This document shows positions 34,791-45,605 of a DNA stretch of 64,000 nucleotides, piece by piece; within the stretch, counting starts at the first letter, position 1; every line of letters starts with the position of its first letter. A program made the translations under genes and the position numbers. The DNA is from DASUPK01 sp963743575 (lineage in GTDB: Bacteria; Actinomycetota; Thermoleophilia; Solirubrobacterales; 70-9). A model generated the notes under the pieces. The model was given only the letters and a program-made list of their open reading frames with translations. It did no database searches and was not told the origin of the DNA. The DNA lies in NCBI GenBank assembly GCA_963743575.1, contig CAVUQC010000007.1, positions 806,001 through 870,000 of the forward strand. Reading direction: 5' to 3'.

Positions 34791-35243
34791 TTAAGCCGCG
34801 CGGTCCAGCTTACGGCAGAGATCTGCGAGCTGGCGTTTCTCGGACTCGTCGAGAACGCCGAACGCCTCACGTACGCGCTCGGCGTGAGCGGGGAAGGCAT
34901 GCGTGACGAGGTTGTAGCCGGGATCCGTCAGGCCGACCGCGACGGCGCGTCGGTCGCTCTCGAGGCGGGTGCGGGTGACGAAACCCCGGTTCTCGAGCGT
35001 GTCGAGCACCTCCGTGGCGGTGGCCTTGGACGCGCCGAGCCGGCGGCGCATCGTCCGCAGCTCCAAGCGCCCGCCTGCGCTGGTCAGCAGGACCAGCATC
35101 GTGAACCCCGTCGCCGAGACGCCGATCCGCTCGAGGTCCGCCGCGAGGCGGCGGGTGAGGTTCGCCTGCGCCCGCACGAGCGCCTCCAGAGCACGGTGCG
35201 CGAGCGGATCGATGGGGCGAAGTGGCGTCGCCTCGTCGGTCAC
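34791..35243 (-). CDS. MarR family transcriptional regulator
   Basis: The 150-residue protein has a MarR winged helix: helical N-terminus with LTRRLAADLERIGVS, recognition segment LRTMRRRLGASKATATEVLDTLE, wing RGFVTRTRLESDRRAVAVGL, then a C-terminal dimerisation helix. GTG 35243 has TAACTT (35252-35257, minus strand) eight bases upstream. It diverges from a lipoprotein gene across 42 bases and could control it or the RTX gene downstream. Confidence 0.9.
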   Translation of the reverse strand: MTDEATPLRPIDPLAHRALEALVRAQANLTRRLAADLERIGVSATGFTMLVLLTSAGGRLELRTMRRRLGASKATATEVLDTLENRGFVTRTRLESDRRAVAVGLTDPGYNLVTHAFPAHAERVREAFGVLDESEKRQLADLCRKLDRAA

Positions 35244-35285
35244 GGGTGATCAAGTTATGGGCCGCGGCGGACGTAGGATCAGTGC

Positions 35286-35753
35286 ATGCTCCGCGGGACG
35301 GTCATCGCCCTCGTCGCCGCCACTGCGATGCTGGCCGTCGCCGGCTGCGGGACGAAGAAGAACGACCTCGCCCCGGCGGCCTGCCTGGTCACGAACCGCG
35401 GCTATCTGAGGGCTCTGGAAAGCGCCCCAGGCTCGGTGCGCCTGGCGGGAACCACGCCGATCTCCGAATGCCTGGTTCCCGAACAGGACGCTGGGCAGCT
35501 GGCCAACATCGGCCAGGAGATGATCGTCGCCGCCACCAAGCTGAACGCGGCCGCGCGCGCGGGGTCCCTTCCCGCCGCGGTGCAGCTCGGCTACCTGATC
35601 GGCGCGGTCGCCAAGGGCGCCGACGCGATCCACACCGACCTCGCCCGGCGGCTCAATGCTGCCGCCAGGTTCAGCCAGACCGGCGGCACGCTGTCCGCGA
35701 GCTTCGAGCGTGCCTTCGGCCGCGGCTATGCCGCGGGCCACACCTCGGGCTAG
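35286..35753 (+). CDS. Lipoprotein of unknown function
   Basis: The 155-residue protein has a type II signal with lipobox LAVAGC (Cys21), so it is expected to be anchored in the membrane after diacylglyceryl modification. The mature part is mostly helical, Ala-rich, with two further cysteines that may pair. No family is recognised. ATG 35286 has TAGGAT six bases upstream. It ends shortly before the fumarase gene. Confidence 0.8.
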   Translation: MLRGTVIALVAATAMLAVAGCGTKKNDLAPAACLVTNRGYLRALESAPGSVRLAGTTPISECLVPEQDAGQLANIGQEMIVAATKLNAAARAGSLPAAVQLGYLIGAVAKGADAIHTDLARRLNAAARFSQTGGTLSASFERAFGRGYAAGHTSG

Positions 35754-35768
35754 ATAGCCTGAGTGGTG

Positions 35769-37094
<1,326 letters not shown>

Positions 37095-37150
37095 CGCCGC
37101 GGAGCCATCGCACACACCCCACTGCGTGCCTTCGGCGTAAGGTCGGTGTG

Positions 37151-38341
37151 GTGGAGAGACACGACGCAGTCATCGTCGGGGCGCGCTGCGCCGGCTCAAC
37201 GCTGGCGGCCGCCCTCGCGCATCGCGACTGGGACGTCGTGTTGGTTGACCGGGACACCTTCCCGAGCACCACCGTCTCGACTCACCTGATTTACCCCAAT
37301 ACGCTCGCGCGACTGGAGCGGCTCGGCGTACTGGACACGCTCAGCTCGCAGCATGAGCTCGCCTTCGCGTCACACCGCCTTCGCGCGCTGGGACACGAGA
37401 TCGCGGGCAGGTACACCTCGATCGAGGGGTTCGACCACGGCCTTGCGCCGCGGCGGATCGCGCTCGACAAGGCCGGCGTGGACACAGCCCTTGCCGCGGG
37501 GGCAGAGGGGATCTTCGGCACTCGAGTCGTCGAGCTGATGGGGGCAGGGACCGGCGAGGACCCGGTCCGCGGGGTCAGGTTGGCGGACGGACGTGAGATC
37601 GAGGCCAACTGGGTGTTCGGCGCCGATGGCCGCGGTTCGATGCTCGCCGGCAGGCTCGGCCTGGAGAAGGAGCGCGCCCAGCGAGGTGAACTCGCCTTCT
37701 CGTACTCCTACTGGAGCGGGATCCCGGCCGATGAGCCGGTCTCGACGCTCCAGATCAACCTCGACGAGATGCTCTACCACGGGCCGGTGGAGGACGGGCT
37801 CTACCTGGTGATCGCCAATGGCGTCCCGGATCTGGCCCAGGGAACCAAGGCCGAGCGGGAGCGCAAGTACATGGAGGCGATCCGGCGGTTCCCCGAGACC
37901 CTCGATCCGAAGCTGCTCGATCGCGCCGACATGGTCACCGAGGTGACCGTGGCTCCGGAGACCCTGATGCGCGGCTTCTACCGCCAGCCGACTGGACCGG
38001 GCTGGGCTCTGATCGGCGACGCCTGCTACTTCAAGCACCCGGGCACGGCGCAGGGGATCGGGGACGCGGTGGAGGCGGCGCTGTACGTGGCCGACACCCT
38101 CTCGGCAGGCGGTGACCTCGATGGATACGAGGAGTGGCGTGACGCCAAGTCAGCCGAGCACTACGACTGGTCGTTCGCCTGGGGCCGCTTCCCGAAGCCG
38201 GAGAGCGCCGAGCCTCTCTTCCGGGGTTGGGCCTCCGATCCGAGCGCGGGCCAGGACCTGCGGGACTGCCTGGCCCGGACAGTCGAGCCTTCCCAGCTGA
38301 TGAGCGCCGAGCGGCTCGAGCGCTGGTTCGCGCCGGCCTAG
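37151..38341 (+). CDS. FAD-dependent oxidoreductase, geranylgeranyl-reductase-like
   Basis: The 396-residue flavoprotein has the N-terminal FAD motif VIVGARCAGSTLAAALA, the GRGSMLAGRLG-type GD-related motif, and the second FAD motif WALIGDACYFKHPGTAQGIGDAVE. This is the p-hydroxybenzoate hydroxylase fold shared by geranylgeranyl reductases and flavin monooxygenases; the substrate is unknown. GTG 37151 has TAAGGT seven bases upstream; GTG 37148 is also possible. Its stop shares CTAG (38338-38341) with the convergent gene. Confidence 0.88.
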   Translation: MERHDAVIVGARCAGSTLAAALAHRDWDVVLVDRDTFPSTTVSTHLIYPNTLARLERLGVLDTLSSQHELAFASHRLRALGHEIAGRYTSIEGFDHGLAPRRIALDKAGVDTALAAGAEGIFGTRVVELMGAGTGEDPVRGVRLADGREIEANWVFGADGRGSMLAGRLGLEKERAQRGELAFSYSYWSGIPADEPVSTLQINLDEMLYHGPVEDGLYLVIANGVPDLAQGTKAERERKYMEAIRRFPETLDPKLLDRADMVTEVTVAPETLMRGFYRQPTGPGWALIGDACYFKHPGTAQGIGDAVEAALYVADTLSAGGDLDGYEEWRDAKSAEHYDWSFAWGRFPKPESAEPLFRGWASDPSAGQDLRDCLARTVEPSQLMSAERLERWFAPA

Positions 38342-39828
38342 CGGCGCTTCTTCTTCTTGCACCTCTTCTTCTTGGCCGCCTTGGCGGAGTGCCTGTGTTT
38401 CTTCTTCTTGCACTTCCTCCTCGCCGGCAATGGGTTGGTCCCAGGCCCGCCAGGCCCGCCGAACCCCTGGCTCACCCCAAGCGGGAAGTCGCCATGGCTC
38501 TCCTCGTGCGCGACGTCGCCCGGGTAGGTGCCCGTGATCTGATCGGTGCCCGTGCCGACGGCGCTCGGGATGAAGGTGGCCTGGCAACTCGCCTCGCTGG
38601 CGCTCACCATCGCCAATGCGCAGGGGGTGCTGCCGCCGAAGCTTCCCGGGCCGCTCGAGGTGAAGTCGACCTTGCCCGTCGGCGTGGTGGCTCCCGTGGC
38701 GTCGTCCGTGACGGTTGCCGTGCAGGTGGTCGAGGCCTCGGGGGCGAGCGACGCCGGTGAACACGCGACGACGGTCGAGGTCTGGTGCCCGAGCTCGTCG
38801 GCTCCGATGTCGGCGGAGGATCCGATCGTTCGCAACTGTCCGTCGATGTCGGAGGTACCGCTCGAGCCGTCGGTGAATCCGTGATCGACCGTGATCGAGC
38901 CGGCCAGCTGATGGAAGCCGTCCGTGTCGAGCATCGGAGCGACGGTCTGGTTGTTGCCGCTCCCGGCCGGGCTCACGGCCGCAACGCCGCCGCAGGCGTC
39001 GCTCTGCGTCTGGGTCGTCGCGTAATCGGAGAAGTCGAGTGAGAGCGTGGTGTTCGGGCAGGTGCCGCTGAACAGGAGCGCGCCCGCGAGCGCGTCCACG
39101 CTGGTCCCCCGCGCAATCACGCTGCGGGCGTTGACGATCCAGTTGGCGCCGGCGCCGCCGAAGAACCGGTAGGAGGCACCGAAAGAGCCAGCACCGGTCG
39201 AAATCGCGGTCACGTTTCGCAGGGCCAGGTTCATGGTGCCAACCCCGCCGCTGAGACCGGCGCCGATAGCGGTGGCCCCGCTCCCGCTGGTCAGGCAGAC
39301 CGAGTCTCGAATCGTCCCCCCGAACTGATTGCAGGCGATCGTCTGATCCACGGTCGAACTCGACCGCGCGATCACCCTCTCGACGAGCCCATCCGCCAAC
39401 ACGAAGTAGTTCGCGCGGTTGACGGCGGTGTCGATCTCCACATCCGAGAGCGTCGTCCCGGAGATGAGGAACGCGCCGCCTGTGCTTGCCGGCACGTCCA
39501 GGGTGATCACGGGTCGGGGCTGGTCGGCGTCACCGTGGACATCGCCGGCGACAGGCTGCACGAAACCGCTCGGGCCGAGATCCCCGGCCGAATCGGAGTA
39601 GTTGCCCGGCGCGATCACGACCTCGTCGGCGTTCGTCACTCCAGTGCCCTGCGCTGCTTCAACGATCGTGCACGGAGTCACCGGCGTCGTGCACTCGGCA
39701 GCCGTCGCCGTCCCACCGGGGGCGGCGAAACGGACGGTGGCGCTGGCCGCCGTCGGCGCGCCCAGCAAGAGGGCTGCCGTGAGAGCTGCGGGCACGATCC
39801 TTCTTGGCCCTGTCAGTCCCCCTGACAT
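38338..39828 (-). CDS. Secreted beta-helix protein with Ig-like domain and Lys/Arg-rich tail
   Basis: The 496-residue protein has a signal peptide (about 1-30, ending AASA), a right-handed parallel beta-helix region of the choice-of-anchor type (about 35-340, ending ADIGADELGHQ), one bacterial Ig-like domain (about 345-445; TSTVVACSPASLAPEASTTC) and a C-terminal tail of about 30 residues dominated by Lys and Arg with two Cys. The basic tail may bind anionic wall polymers. Substrate is unknown. Confidence 0.8.
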   Translation of the reverse strand: MSGGLTGPRRIVPAALTAALLLGAPTAASATVRFAAPGGTATAAECTTPVTPCTIVEAAQGTGVTNADEVVIAPGNYSDSAGDLGPSGFVQPVAGDVHGDADQPRPVITLDVPASTGGAFLISGTTLSDVEIDTAVNRANYFVLADGLVERVIARSSSTVDQTIACNQFGGTIRDSVCLTSGSGATAIGAGLSGGVGTMNLALRNVTAISTGAGSFGASYRFFGGAGANWIVNARSVIARGTSVDALAGALLFSGTCPNTTLSLDFSDYATTQTQSDACGGVAAVSPAGSGNNQTVAPMLDTDGFHQLAGSITVDHGFTDGSSGTSDIDGQLRTIGSSADIGADELGHQTSTVVACSPASLAPEASTTCTATVTDDATGATTPTGKVDFTSSGPGSFGGSTPCALAMVSASEASCQATFIPSAVGTGTDQITGTYPGDVAHEESHGDFPLGVSQGFGGPGGPGTNPLPARRKCKKKKHRHSAKAAKKKRCKKKKRR

Positions 39829-39880
39829 CGGTGTTCAGGTTACGCCCCCGGGGTCCTGCCGGAATTGCCTATGGACGGAA

Positions 39881-41326
39881 CTACCCCTGGAAGGTGACCA
39901 GGCGCTCCTCGGTGAGCTCGCGCACGGCGTAGTGCGGGCCCTCTCTCGTGTTGCCCGAGTCTTTGACGCCGCCGTAGGGCATCTGGTCGGTACGGAAGGT
40001 CGGCACCTCGTTGATCAGGACTCCACCGAACTCGAGCGTCTGGCCGGCCTTGATCGCATTCCCGACGTCGCGAGTGAAGACCCCGGCCTGCAGGCCGTAG
40101 CGCGAGTCGTTCGCCATCTCCAGGCCGTCCTCGAATCTCTTGAACGTGTGGATGGTGGCGACCGGCCCGAAGATCTCGTCCTTCCACGTGTGGCATTCAC
40201 GTGGGTCGTCCTTGATCACCGTCGGGGCGATGCATCGATCCTCGTCGACGAGCTCGCCGCCGGTCAGGATCTCCCCGCCCTTGGCCACCGCTTCGTCGAT
40301 CCACTCCTTGACCCGGTCCTTGTCGCCGGGAGAGATCACGGGGCCGACATCGGTCCTCTCGTCCATCGGATCGCCGACGACCAGCGACTCGACGTTCTTG
40401 ATGAACCGCTCGGTGAACTCCTCGGCGATCGACTCGTGGAGCAGGATGCGCTGCACCGAGATGCAGCTCTGGCCTGCATGGGTGTAGGCGTGGATCTGGG
40501 CCTTGTCGGCCGCGGTCTCCCAGTCCCCGTCCTCGTTGACGATCAGCGGGGCGTTCGAGCCCAGCTCGAGGTTGACCTTCTTGTGCGGGACCGCGGAGCG
40601 AATACCCCATCCGACCTCGGCGGAGCCGGTGAAGGTGATCGCATGGGTTCGCTTGCTCTCGACGATCGCGTTGCCGACATCCGAGCCCGAGCCGCAAACG
40701 ACCTGCAGCCAGTTCTCGGGCAGGCCCGCGTCGTAGAGAACCTCGGCCAGCTTGATTGCGGAGATCGGCGTCTGCCCGGCGGGCTTCAGGACCACAGCAT
40801 TGCCGGCGGCGACCGCGGGTCCGAGCTTGTGGGCAACGAGATTGAGCGGGAAGTTGAAGGGGCTGATGGCACCGACCACGCCATAGGGCACGCGCATCAC
40901 GATGCCGAGCTTGCCCTCGCCCGCCACGCCGGCGTGCATGGGGACCATGTGGCCGGTGAGGCTGCGGGCCTCGACGGCGGCGAACTCGAGGGTCCCGACA
41001 CAGCGCTGCGCCTCCACGCGGGCAGTCTTGACCGGCTTGCCGGCCTCGGCGGCGATCGTCATCGTGAGGTCGTCCTCGCGTTCGGCGACGAGCTCGGCGG
41101 CCCGGTCGAGGACCGCCGCGCGCTTGTGGGCAGGGAATTCGCCTCCGAGGAACGCCTCCGCGGCCTCATCGGTCGCCCGGTCCACGAGGGCGGCGTCGCC
41201 CTTGGGCACCCGGCCGATCACGGTGCCGTCGTAGGGGGACTTGACCTCTGACCATGTGCCGGTGTCGATCCACCCGCCGTCGACGTAGAGCTTGTGGTCC
41301 ATGGCCTGAATCGTGTCGGTCGCCAT
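39881..41326 (-). CDS. NAD(P)+-dependent aldehyde dehydrogenase
   Basis: The 481-residue ALDH has SPFNFPLNLVAHKLGPA and VVLKPAGQTP cofactor motifs, FTGSAEVGWGI, the LELGSNAPLIV catalytic-Glu motif, and AGQSCISVQR with the catalytic Cys. It resembles the glyceraldehyde-3-phosphate/lactaldehyde dehydrogenase (GapN-like) branch, but the substrate is not certain. ATG 41326 follows GGAGGAGACGAGG, and TAGCCT (41364-41369, minus strand) is a likely -10 with a leader of about 30 bases. Confidence 0.93.
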   Translation of the reverse strand: MATDTIQAMDHKLYVDGGWIDTGTWSEVKSPYDGTVIGRVPKGDAALVDRATDEAAEAFLGGEFPAHKRAAVLDRAAELVAEREDDLTMTIAAEAGKPVKTARVEAQRCVGTLEFAAVEARSLTGHMVPMHAGVAGEGKLGIVMRVPYGVVGAISPFNFPLNLVAHKLGPAVAAGNAVVLKPAGQTPISAIKLAEVLYDAGLPENWLQVVCGSGSDVGNAIVESKRTHAITFTGSAEVGWGIRSAVPHKKVNLELGSNAPLIVNEDGDWETAADKAQIHAYTHAGQSCISVQRILLHESIAEEFTERFIKNVESLVVGDPMDERTDVGPVISPGDKDRVKEWIDEAVAKGGEILTGGELVDEDRCIAPTVIKDDPRECHTWKDEIFGPVATIHTFKRFEDGLEMANDSRYGLQAGVFTRDVGNAIKAGQTLEFGGVLINEVPTFRTDQMPYGGVKDSGNTREGPHYAVRELTEERLVTFQG

Positions 41327-41477
41327 CCTCGTCTCCTCCGTCTCTTCTCGGTCGCCTACCCACAGGCTAACCCGACCATGCTTCCGGCCCCAGGGACGGG
41401 ATGGCCAGCGCCTCGATCTCCCCTGCTCCATCGTCGAAACCGCAACTTCCCGCCGCCCTACCCGTTAATCAGGGGTG

Positions 41478-42587
41478 ATGATCCGGGGGACCCGACTCCT
41501 GCTCGTCTCGCTCGCCTGCGTTCTCGCCGTCCCGGCCGCCGCCTCGGCCAAGGTCTGGGTCGTCAAGGGCGCCGGATTCGGGCACGGCGTGGGCATGAGC
41601 CAGTACGGCGCCTACGGCTACGCCAAGCACGGCTTCAAGTACGACCAGATCCTGACCCACTACTACACGGGCACCACCATCGGGTCGACGCCGGACAAGC
41701 CGGTCCGGGTGCTGCTGCGCGACTCGGTGGGCAGCGTCGCGTTCCACGGGGCGAACTCGGCGTGCGGGACCCCCATCAAGCGGGGCAAGGCCTACGTCGC
41801 CAAGCGGAAGGGTGGTGGCGTGGTGCTGCGGTCGAAGAAGGGGAGGGTGATCGCACGATGCGGCGCCGTGATGACGGCGACCGGCGCTCCGACAATCGTC
41901 GTGGCGGGCAAGGGGGCCTACCGGGGCTCGCTCGAGGTGCGCCGATCGTCCAGCGGGCTGGACGCGATCAACCTGCTCGATGTCGAGGACTACGTGCGGG
42001 GCGTGGTCTCGAGGGAGTCGCCGTCCTCGTGGCCGATCGAGGCGCTCAAGGCTCAGGCGGTGGCCGCCCGCTCCTATGCGCTGTCGGGCTCCGGTCACGG
42101 CAGCTTCGACGTCTTCGACGACACCCGCAGCCAGGCATACGGGGGTGTCGCAGCGGAGACGGTGAAGACCGACAGGGCGGTGAGCGACACGCACCTCCAG
42201 GTGGTCCTCTACAAGGACAAGGTGGCCCAGACGTTCTTCTTCTCGACCTCGGGAGGGCACACCGAGAACAACGAGTTCTCCTCGCTGGGCTTCGGGCAGC
42301 CGCCGGTGCCCTATCTGCGAGGGGTCGATGATCCGTACGAGGCGACCGCCGGCTCGCCATACGAGCACTGGAAGAGGAAGTACTCGATCGGCCGGATCAG
42401 CGGAGCGCTCAGGGGGATCGGCCTGCGGGGCAAGCTGCGGAACGTCGTCGTCACTCAGCGGGGCGCTTCTCCACGGATCGTGCACGCAAACCTGATCGGC
42501 AGCGGCGGCACCACGACCGTCAACGGGCCGCAGCTCGCCAGCGCGCTGGGACTGCCCGATACCTGGGCGTTCTTCAAGAAGAAGTGA
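41478..42587 (+). CDS. SpoIID/LytB domain secreted protein
   Basis: After a signal peptide (about 1-24) the 369-residue protein shows the SpoIID pattern: GAGFGHGVGMSQYGAYGYA near the N-terminus, LDVEDYVRGVVSRESPSSWP, and ALKAQAVAARSYAL with the catalytic-type Glu/Arg residues. SpoIID proteins are peptidoglycan lytic transglycosylases in sporulators, but are common in actinobacteria without sporulation. TAATCA (41466-41471) lies six bases before ATG 41478. The stop overlaps the next gene as GTGA. Confidence 0.9.
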   Translation: MIRGTRLLLVSLACVLAVPAAASAKVWVVKGAGFGHGVGMSQYGAYGYAKHGFKYDQILTHYYTGTTIGSTPDKPVRVLLRDSVGSVAFHGANSACGTPIKRGKAYVAKRKGGGVVLRSKKGRVIARCGAVMTATGAPTIVVAGKGAYRGSLEVRRSSSGLDAINLLDVEDYVRGVVSRESPSSWPIEALKAQAVAARSYALSGSGHGSFDVFDDTRSQAYGGVAAETVKTDRAVSDTHLQVVLYKDKVAQTFFFSTSGGHTENNEFSSLGFGQPPVPYLRGVDDPYEATAGSPYEHWKRKYSIGRISGALRGIGLRGKLRNVVVTQRGASPRIVHANLIGSGGTTTVNGPQLASALGLPDTWAFFKKK

Positions 42588-43342
42588 CGCTGACGCTCGC
42601 CGGCATTGAGGTTCCCCGGATCGGCCTCGGGACCAACCGCCTCACCTCCACGCCACAGAACCATGCGCTTCTGCGCGAGGCGGTCGACGCGGGCCTCGGG
42701 CTGATCGACACGGCGCACGTCTACACGGGAGGAGACAGCGAGCGGGCCGTCGGTGAGGCGCTCTCGCCGAAACCCGACGGGCTCGTCGTCGCCACCAAGG
42801 GGGGCTACGCGGGAGGCGGCGGCCACGAGGCGCTGCGCGCGCAGATGGACCAGAGCCTCGCGAGCCTGAGGGCGGAGACGATCGATCTCTACTACCTTCA
42901 CCGCATCGACCCCGAGACACCGCTTGCGGAGAGTCTCGGCGCGATCGCGGAGTATCGCGACGCGGGGAAGATCAGGGAGATCGGCGTGTCGGCGGTCACC
43001 GTCGAGGAGATCGAGGCGGCCCGGGAGGTGGTCCCCATTGCGGCGGTCCAGAACCACTTCAACGTCGGCGAGCGCGGCCACGACGACGTCGTCGACTACT
43101 GCGAGGAGAACGGGATCGTCTTCGTGCCCTACTACCCGGTGAAAGGCGACGCGCCGCCTGCTCTCGAGCAGATCGCACGGAGCCACGGCGCCTCCGCGGA
43201 GCAGATCGCGCTCGCCTGGCTGCTGCGCCGCTCGCCGTCAATTCTCCCGATCCCGGGCACGCTCTCGATCGAGCACCTGCGCGAGAACCTCGGCGCGCTC
43301 GACATCGAGCTCGCCGAGGACGAGTACGACGCGCTCTCCTAG
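42584..43342 (+). CDS. Aldo/keto reductase
   Basis: The 252-residue (beta/alpha)8 NADPH-dependent oxidoreductase has the AKR tetrad: Asp and Tyr in LIDTAHVYTGGDSE, Lys in VVATKGG and His in YYLHRIDP, plus the C-terminal NADPH-binding LPIPGTLSIEHLREN. GTG 42584 overlaps the SpoIID stop (GTGA), so it is translationally coupled to it, although no functional link is obvious. The substrate is unknown. Confidence 0.93.
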   Translation: MTLTLAGIEVPRIGLGTNRLTSTPQNHALLREAVDAGLGLIDTAHVYTGGDSERAVGEALSPKPDGLVVATKGGYAGGGGHEALRAQMDQSLASLRAETIDLYYLHRIDPETPLAESLGAIAEYRDAGKIREIGVSAVTVEEIEAAREVVPIAAVQNHFNVGERGHDDVVDYCEENGIVFVPYYPVKGDAPPALEQIARSHGASAEQIALAWLLRRSPSILPIPGTLSIEHLRENLGALDIELAEDEYDALS

Positions 43343-43351
43343 ATCGGCGCC

Positions 43352-44344
43352 CTAGCCGTCCGCGTAGGGCTGCAGCGGAATGCCGTGATCGGTGTCCCGG
43401 GTGCCGAACTCGTATGCGGCCGCTCCTCTGACGGTGAGCCGCTGGGCGGGGGCACCGTCGAGCTCGACGTCGAGCTCGAGTTCCGAGATCGAGCAGTTGA
43501 GCGTGTTGTGCTCCGGGCCGACGGGATCGGCGTAGATCCAGGCGACGAAGTCCTTTGGGGCGGCGCGAACGTTGCCGGTCAGCTGGACTCCCTTTCCCTT
43601 GAGCTCGAAGCTGGCGCCGGTGGGCGACTCCTCCACCTCGGTGCTGGGGACATGGCCGAAGCCGCCCAGCCGGTGGGCCTTTCCGTCGAGCATCAGCATC
43701 GCGTTCCCGACCCAGGGCGTGGTCCGGCCGCCGATCTTGATCCGCCCGACCGCCATGTCGAAGTAGTCCTCCGGCGAGCACCCCTCGAAGCCCGAGCCCT
43801 GGATCCAGACCCAGCGCTCGGCGTGCTCGGCTCCCCAGTTGTGGCCGATCATGCCCCGCCAGTCGGCAACGTCGATGCGCTCGCCGCCGACCTCGAGCTC
43901 GCCGTTGAAAACCGCGTCGGGATAGGGGCTCAGGAACTTGGTTTTCGGCAGCTTCGAGCGGTAGAGGAAGTCGCGCGGCAGGTGGTGGAAGGGCTCGTGG
44001 CCGTCCGCGAAGCGCAGGTCCCACTTCGCCTCCAGCACGTCCGTGACGACCCCGCCCACCGCCCGTCCGTCGGTGAGCGTCGCGTCCGCGATTCGGATGT
44101 AGGTTTCCGGCGCAGCGCTCAGCTCGCCGGCGCCGAACTGGCGCTTGGTTGCCCGCGGGCCTGCTGCCGAGGAGTCGAAGAGGACGAACCAGATCGCGCA
44201 GGTTGCGTCCTCGCCCGGCCGCTTGTGGACGGTGTGGCGGATCCAGGCGGCCCGTCCTCCACCGGGCTGGACGAGCTTCAGGTAGAAGCTCTCGTAGTGG
44301 CCGGCTTTCTGGGCGATCTTCGGGAAACGCGCCTCAGTCCTCAC
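43352..44344 (-). CDS. Lipocalin-like (AttH/CrtC or DUF2804-like) protein
   Basis: The 330-residue cytoplasmic protein is beta-rich with GMIGHNWGAEHAERWVWIQG in the middle and paired halves separated near residue 175. This pattern resembles the two-barrel CrtC/AttH hydrocarbon hydratase fold or DUF2804, but I cannot distinguish them with certainty. GTG 44344 has TAGCGT (44352-44357, minus strand) seven bases upstream; that TAG is the stop codon of the upstream deaminase gene. Confidence 0.65.
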   Translation of the reverse strand: MRTEARFPKIAQKAGHYESFYLKLVQPGGGRAAWIRHTVHKRPGEDATCAIWFVLFDSSAAGPRATKRQFGAGELSAAPETYIRIADATLTDGRAVGGVVTDVLEAKWDLRFADGHEPFHHLPRDFLYRSKLPKTKFLSPYPDAVFNGELEVGGERIDVADWRGMIGHNWGAEHAERWVWIQGSGFEGCSPEDYFDMAVGRIKIGGRTTPWVGNAMLMLDGKAHRLGGFGHVPSTEVEESPTGASFELKGKGVQLTGNVRAAPKDFVAWIYADPVGPEHNTLNCSISELELDVELDGAPAQRLTVRGAAAYEFGTRDTDHGIPLQPYADG

Positions 44345-44354
44345 GGCGGGGACG

Positions 44355-45605
44355 CTATCGGCCGGTGAGCCTTCCGGCTCGGGCGCGGACCTCGGCGACG
44401 ATCTCGTCGACTCCGGCGACCTGGCGATCCCGCATCAGAACCTCACCCGCGACGACGGTCGTGTCCACGATCGAGCCACCAGCGGCGTAGACGAGATCGG
44501 CGTCGAGGTCGCCCGCCGAGAGCTCGGGTTCCGAGGCCCGCAACAGCAGGAGATCGGCCGGCTCCCCGACCGCCAGCTCGGTGCCGGCGAGCACCGGTGA
44601 GCGCTCGCCGCGGGCGATCGCGAGCGCTTCAGCGGCGGGCAGCACCGCCGGATCGCCACCCGCGTGCTTCTGGCTGAGCGCGAACAGCTTGACCTCCTCG
44701 AACGAGTCCAGATTGGAGTTGGATGAGACCCCGTCGGTCCCCAGGCCGAGGGGGACTCCCGCCTTCGCAGCCTGCGGATAGGGCAGCACCCCACCCACGG
44801 CGAGCTTCATGTTGGCCGCTGGGTTGGCCACCACCGTGGCCCCGCGCTCGGCGACCAGCTCGAGCTCCGAGTCGTCCAGCCAGACGCCATGCGCCAGGAC
44901 GGTGCGCGGCCCGAGGAAGCCGAGCTCGTCCAGGTATGGAGCGGGCCGCTTTCCGTGCGAGGCAACGCAGTCGGCCACCTCCTGCTCGGTCTCCGAGAGG
45001 TGGATGTGGAGCGGGGTCTCTCGCTCGGCCGCCAGCTCGGCGAGCCAGCGCAGCGTCTCCGAGCTGACCGTGTAGATCGCGTGGGGCCCGAGGCTGGGCC
45101 GGACCAGCGACCCGGCCTCACTGAGACCGTCGAGCACCTCGACCACCTCGGGACGCAGCGCCTCGCCCTTCGCCCGGTCGAGCTTGTCGATGATCACGCT
45201 GCTGATCACCGCCCGCAGCCCCGCGCTGCGGACGGCGCGCGCCGCCTCACCCCCGTGCCAGTACATGTCGACGAACTTCGTGGTCCCCGCCCGGATCATC
45301 TCGACGCAGGCGAGCCGTGTGCCCCAGTAGACGTCCTCCGGCTCGAGCTTGGCCTCAGCCGGCCAGATCCTGGTGTCGAGCCACTCCATCAGCGGCATGT
45401 CGTCGCCGAAGCCGCGGAAGAGGGTCATCGCCGCGTGGGTGTGCCCGTTCACCATCGGAGGACAGAGCAGCATTCCCCGTCCGTCGATCGCATCGTCGCC
45501 CGGGCGGGCCTCCACGCCCGGGCCGAGCTCCGCGATCACCCCGTCCTCCGCCCGCAGGCCGACGACCTGTCCGTCCAGCGTCGCGCCGGTGACTGCGAGG
45601 CTCAA
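44355..45605 (-). CDS. mtaD: 5-methylthioadenosine/S-adenosylhomocysteine deaminase-like amidohydrolase
   Basis: The 416-residue metal-dependent amidohydrolase has the N-terminal PPMVNGHTHAAMTLFRGFGDD metal motif, the HIHLSETEQE His/Glu segment, and GTDGVSSNSNLDSFEE with the catalytic Asp, as in MtaD/TrzA-type deaminases. It would convert methylthioadenosine to methylthioinosine. TTG 45605 overlaps the stop of the phosphorylase gene by four bases (TTGA), coupling the two salvage enzymes. Confidence 0.85.
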   Translation of the reverse strand: MSLAVTGATLDGQVVGLRAEDGVIAELGPGVEARPGDDAIDGRGMLLCPPMVNGHTHAAMTLFRGFGDDMPLMEWLDTRIWPAEAKLEPEDVYWGTRLACVEMIRAGTTKFVDMYWHGGEAARAVRSAGLRAVISSVIIDKLDRAKGEALRPEVVEVLDGLSEAGSLVRPSLGPHAIYTVSSETLRWLAELAAERETPLHIHLSETEQEVADCVASHGKRPAPYLDELGFLGPRTVLAHGVWLDDSELELVAERGATVVANPAANMKLAVGGVLPYPQAAKAGVPLGLGTDGVSSNSNLDSFEEVKLFALSQKHAGGDPAVLPAAEALAIARGERSPVLAGTELAVGEPADLLLLRASEPELSAGDLDADLVYAAGGSIVDTTVVAGEVLMRDRQVAGVDEIVAEVRARAGRLTGR

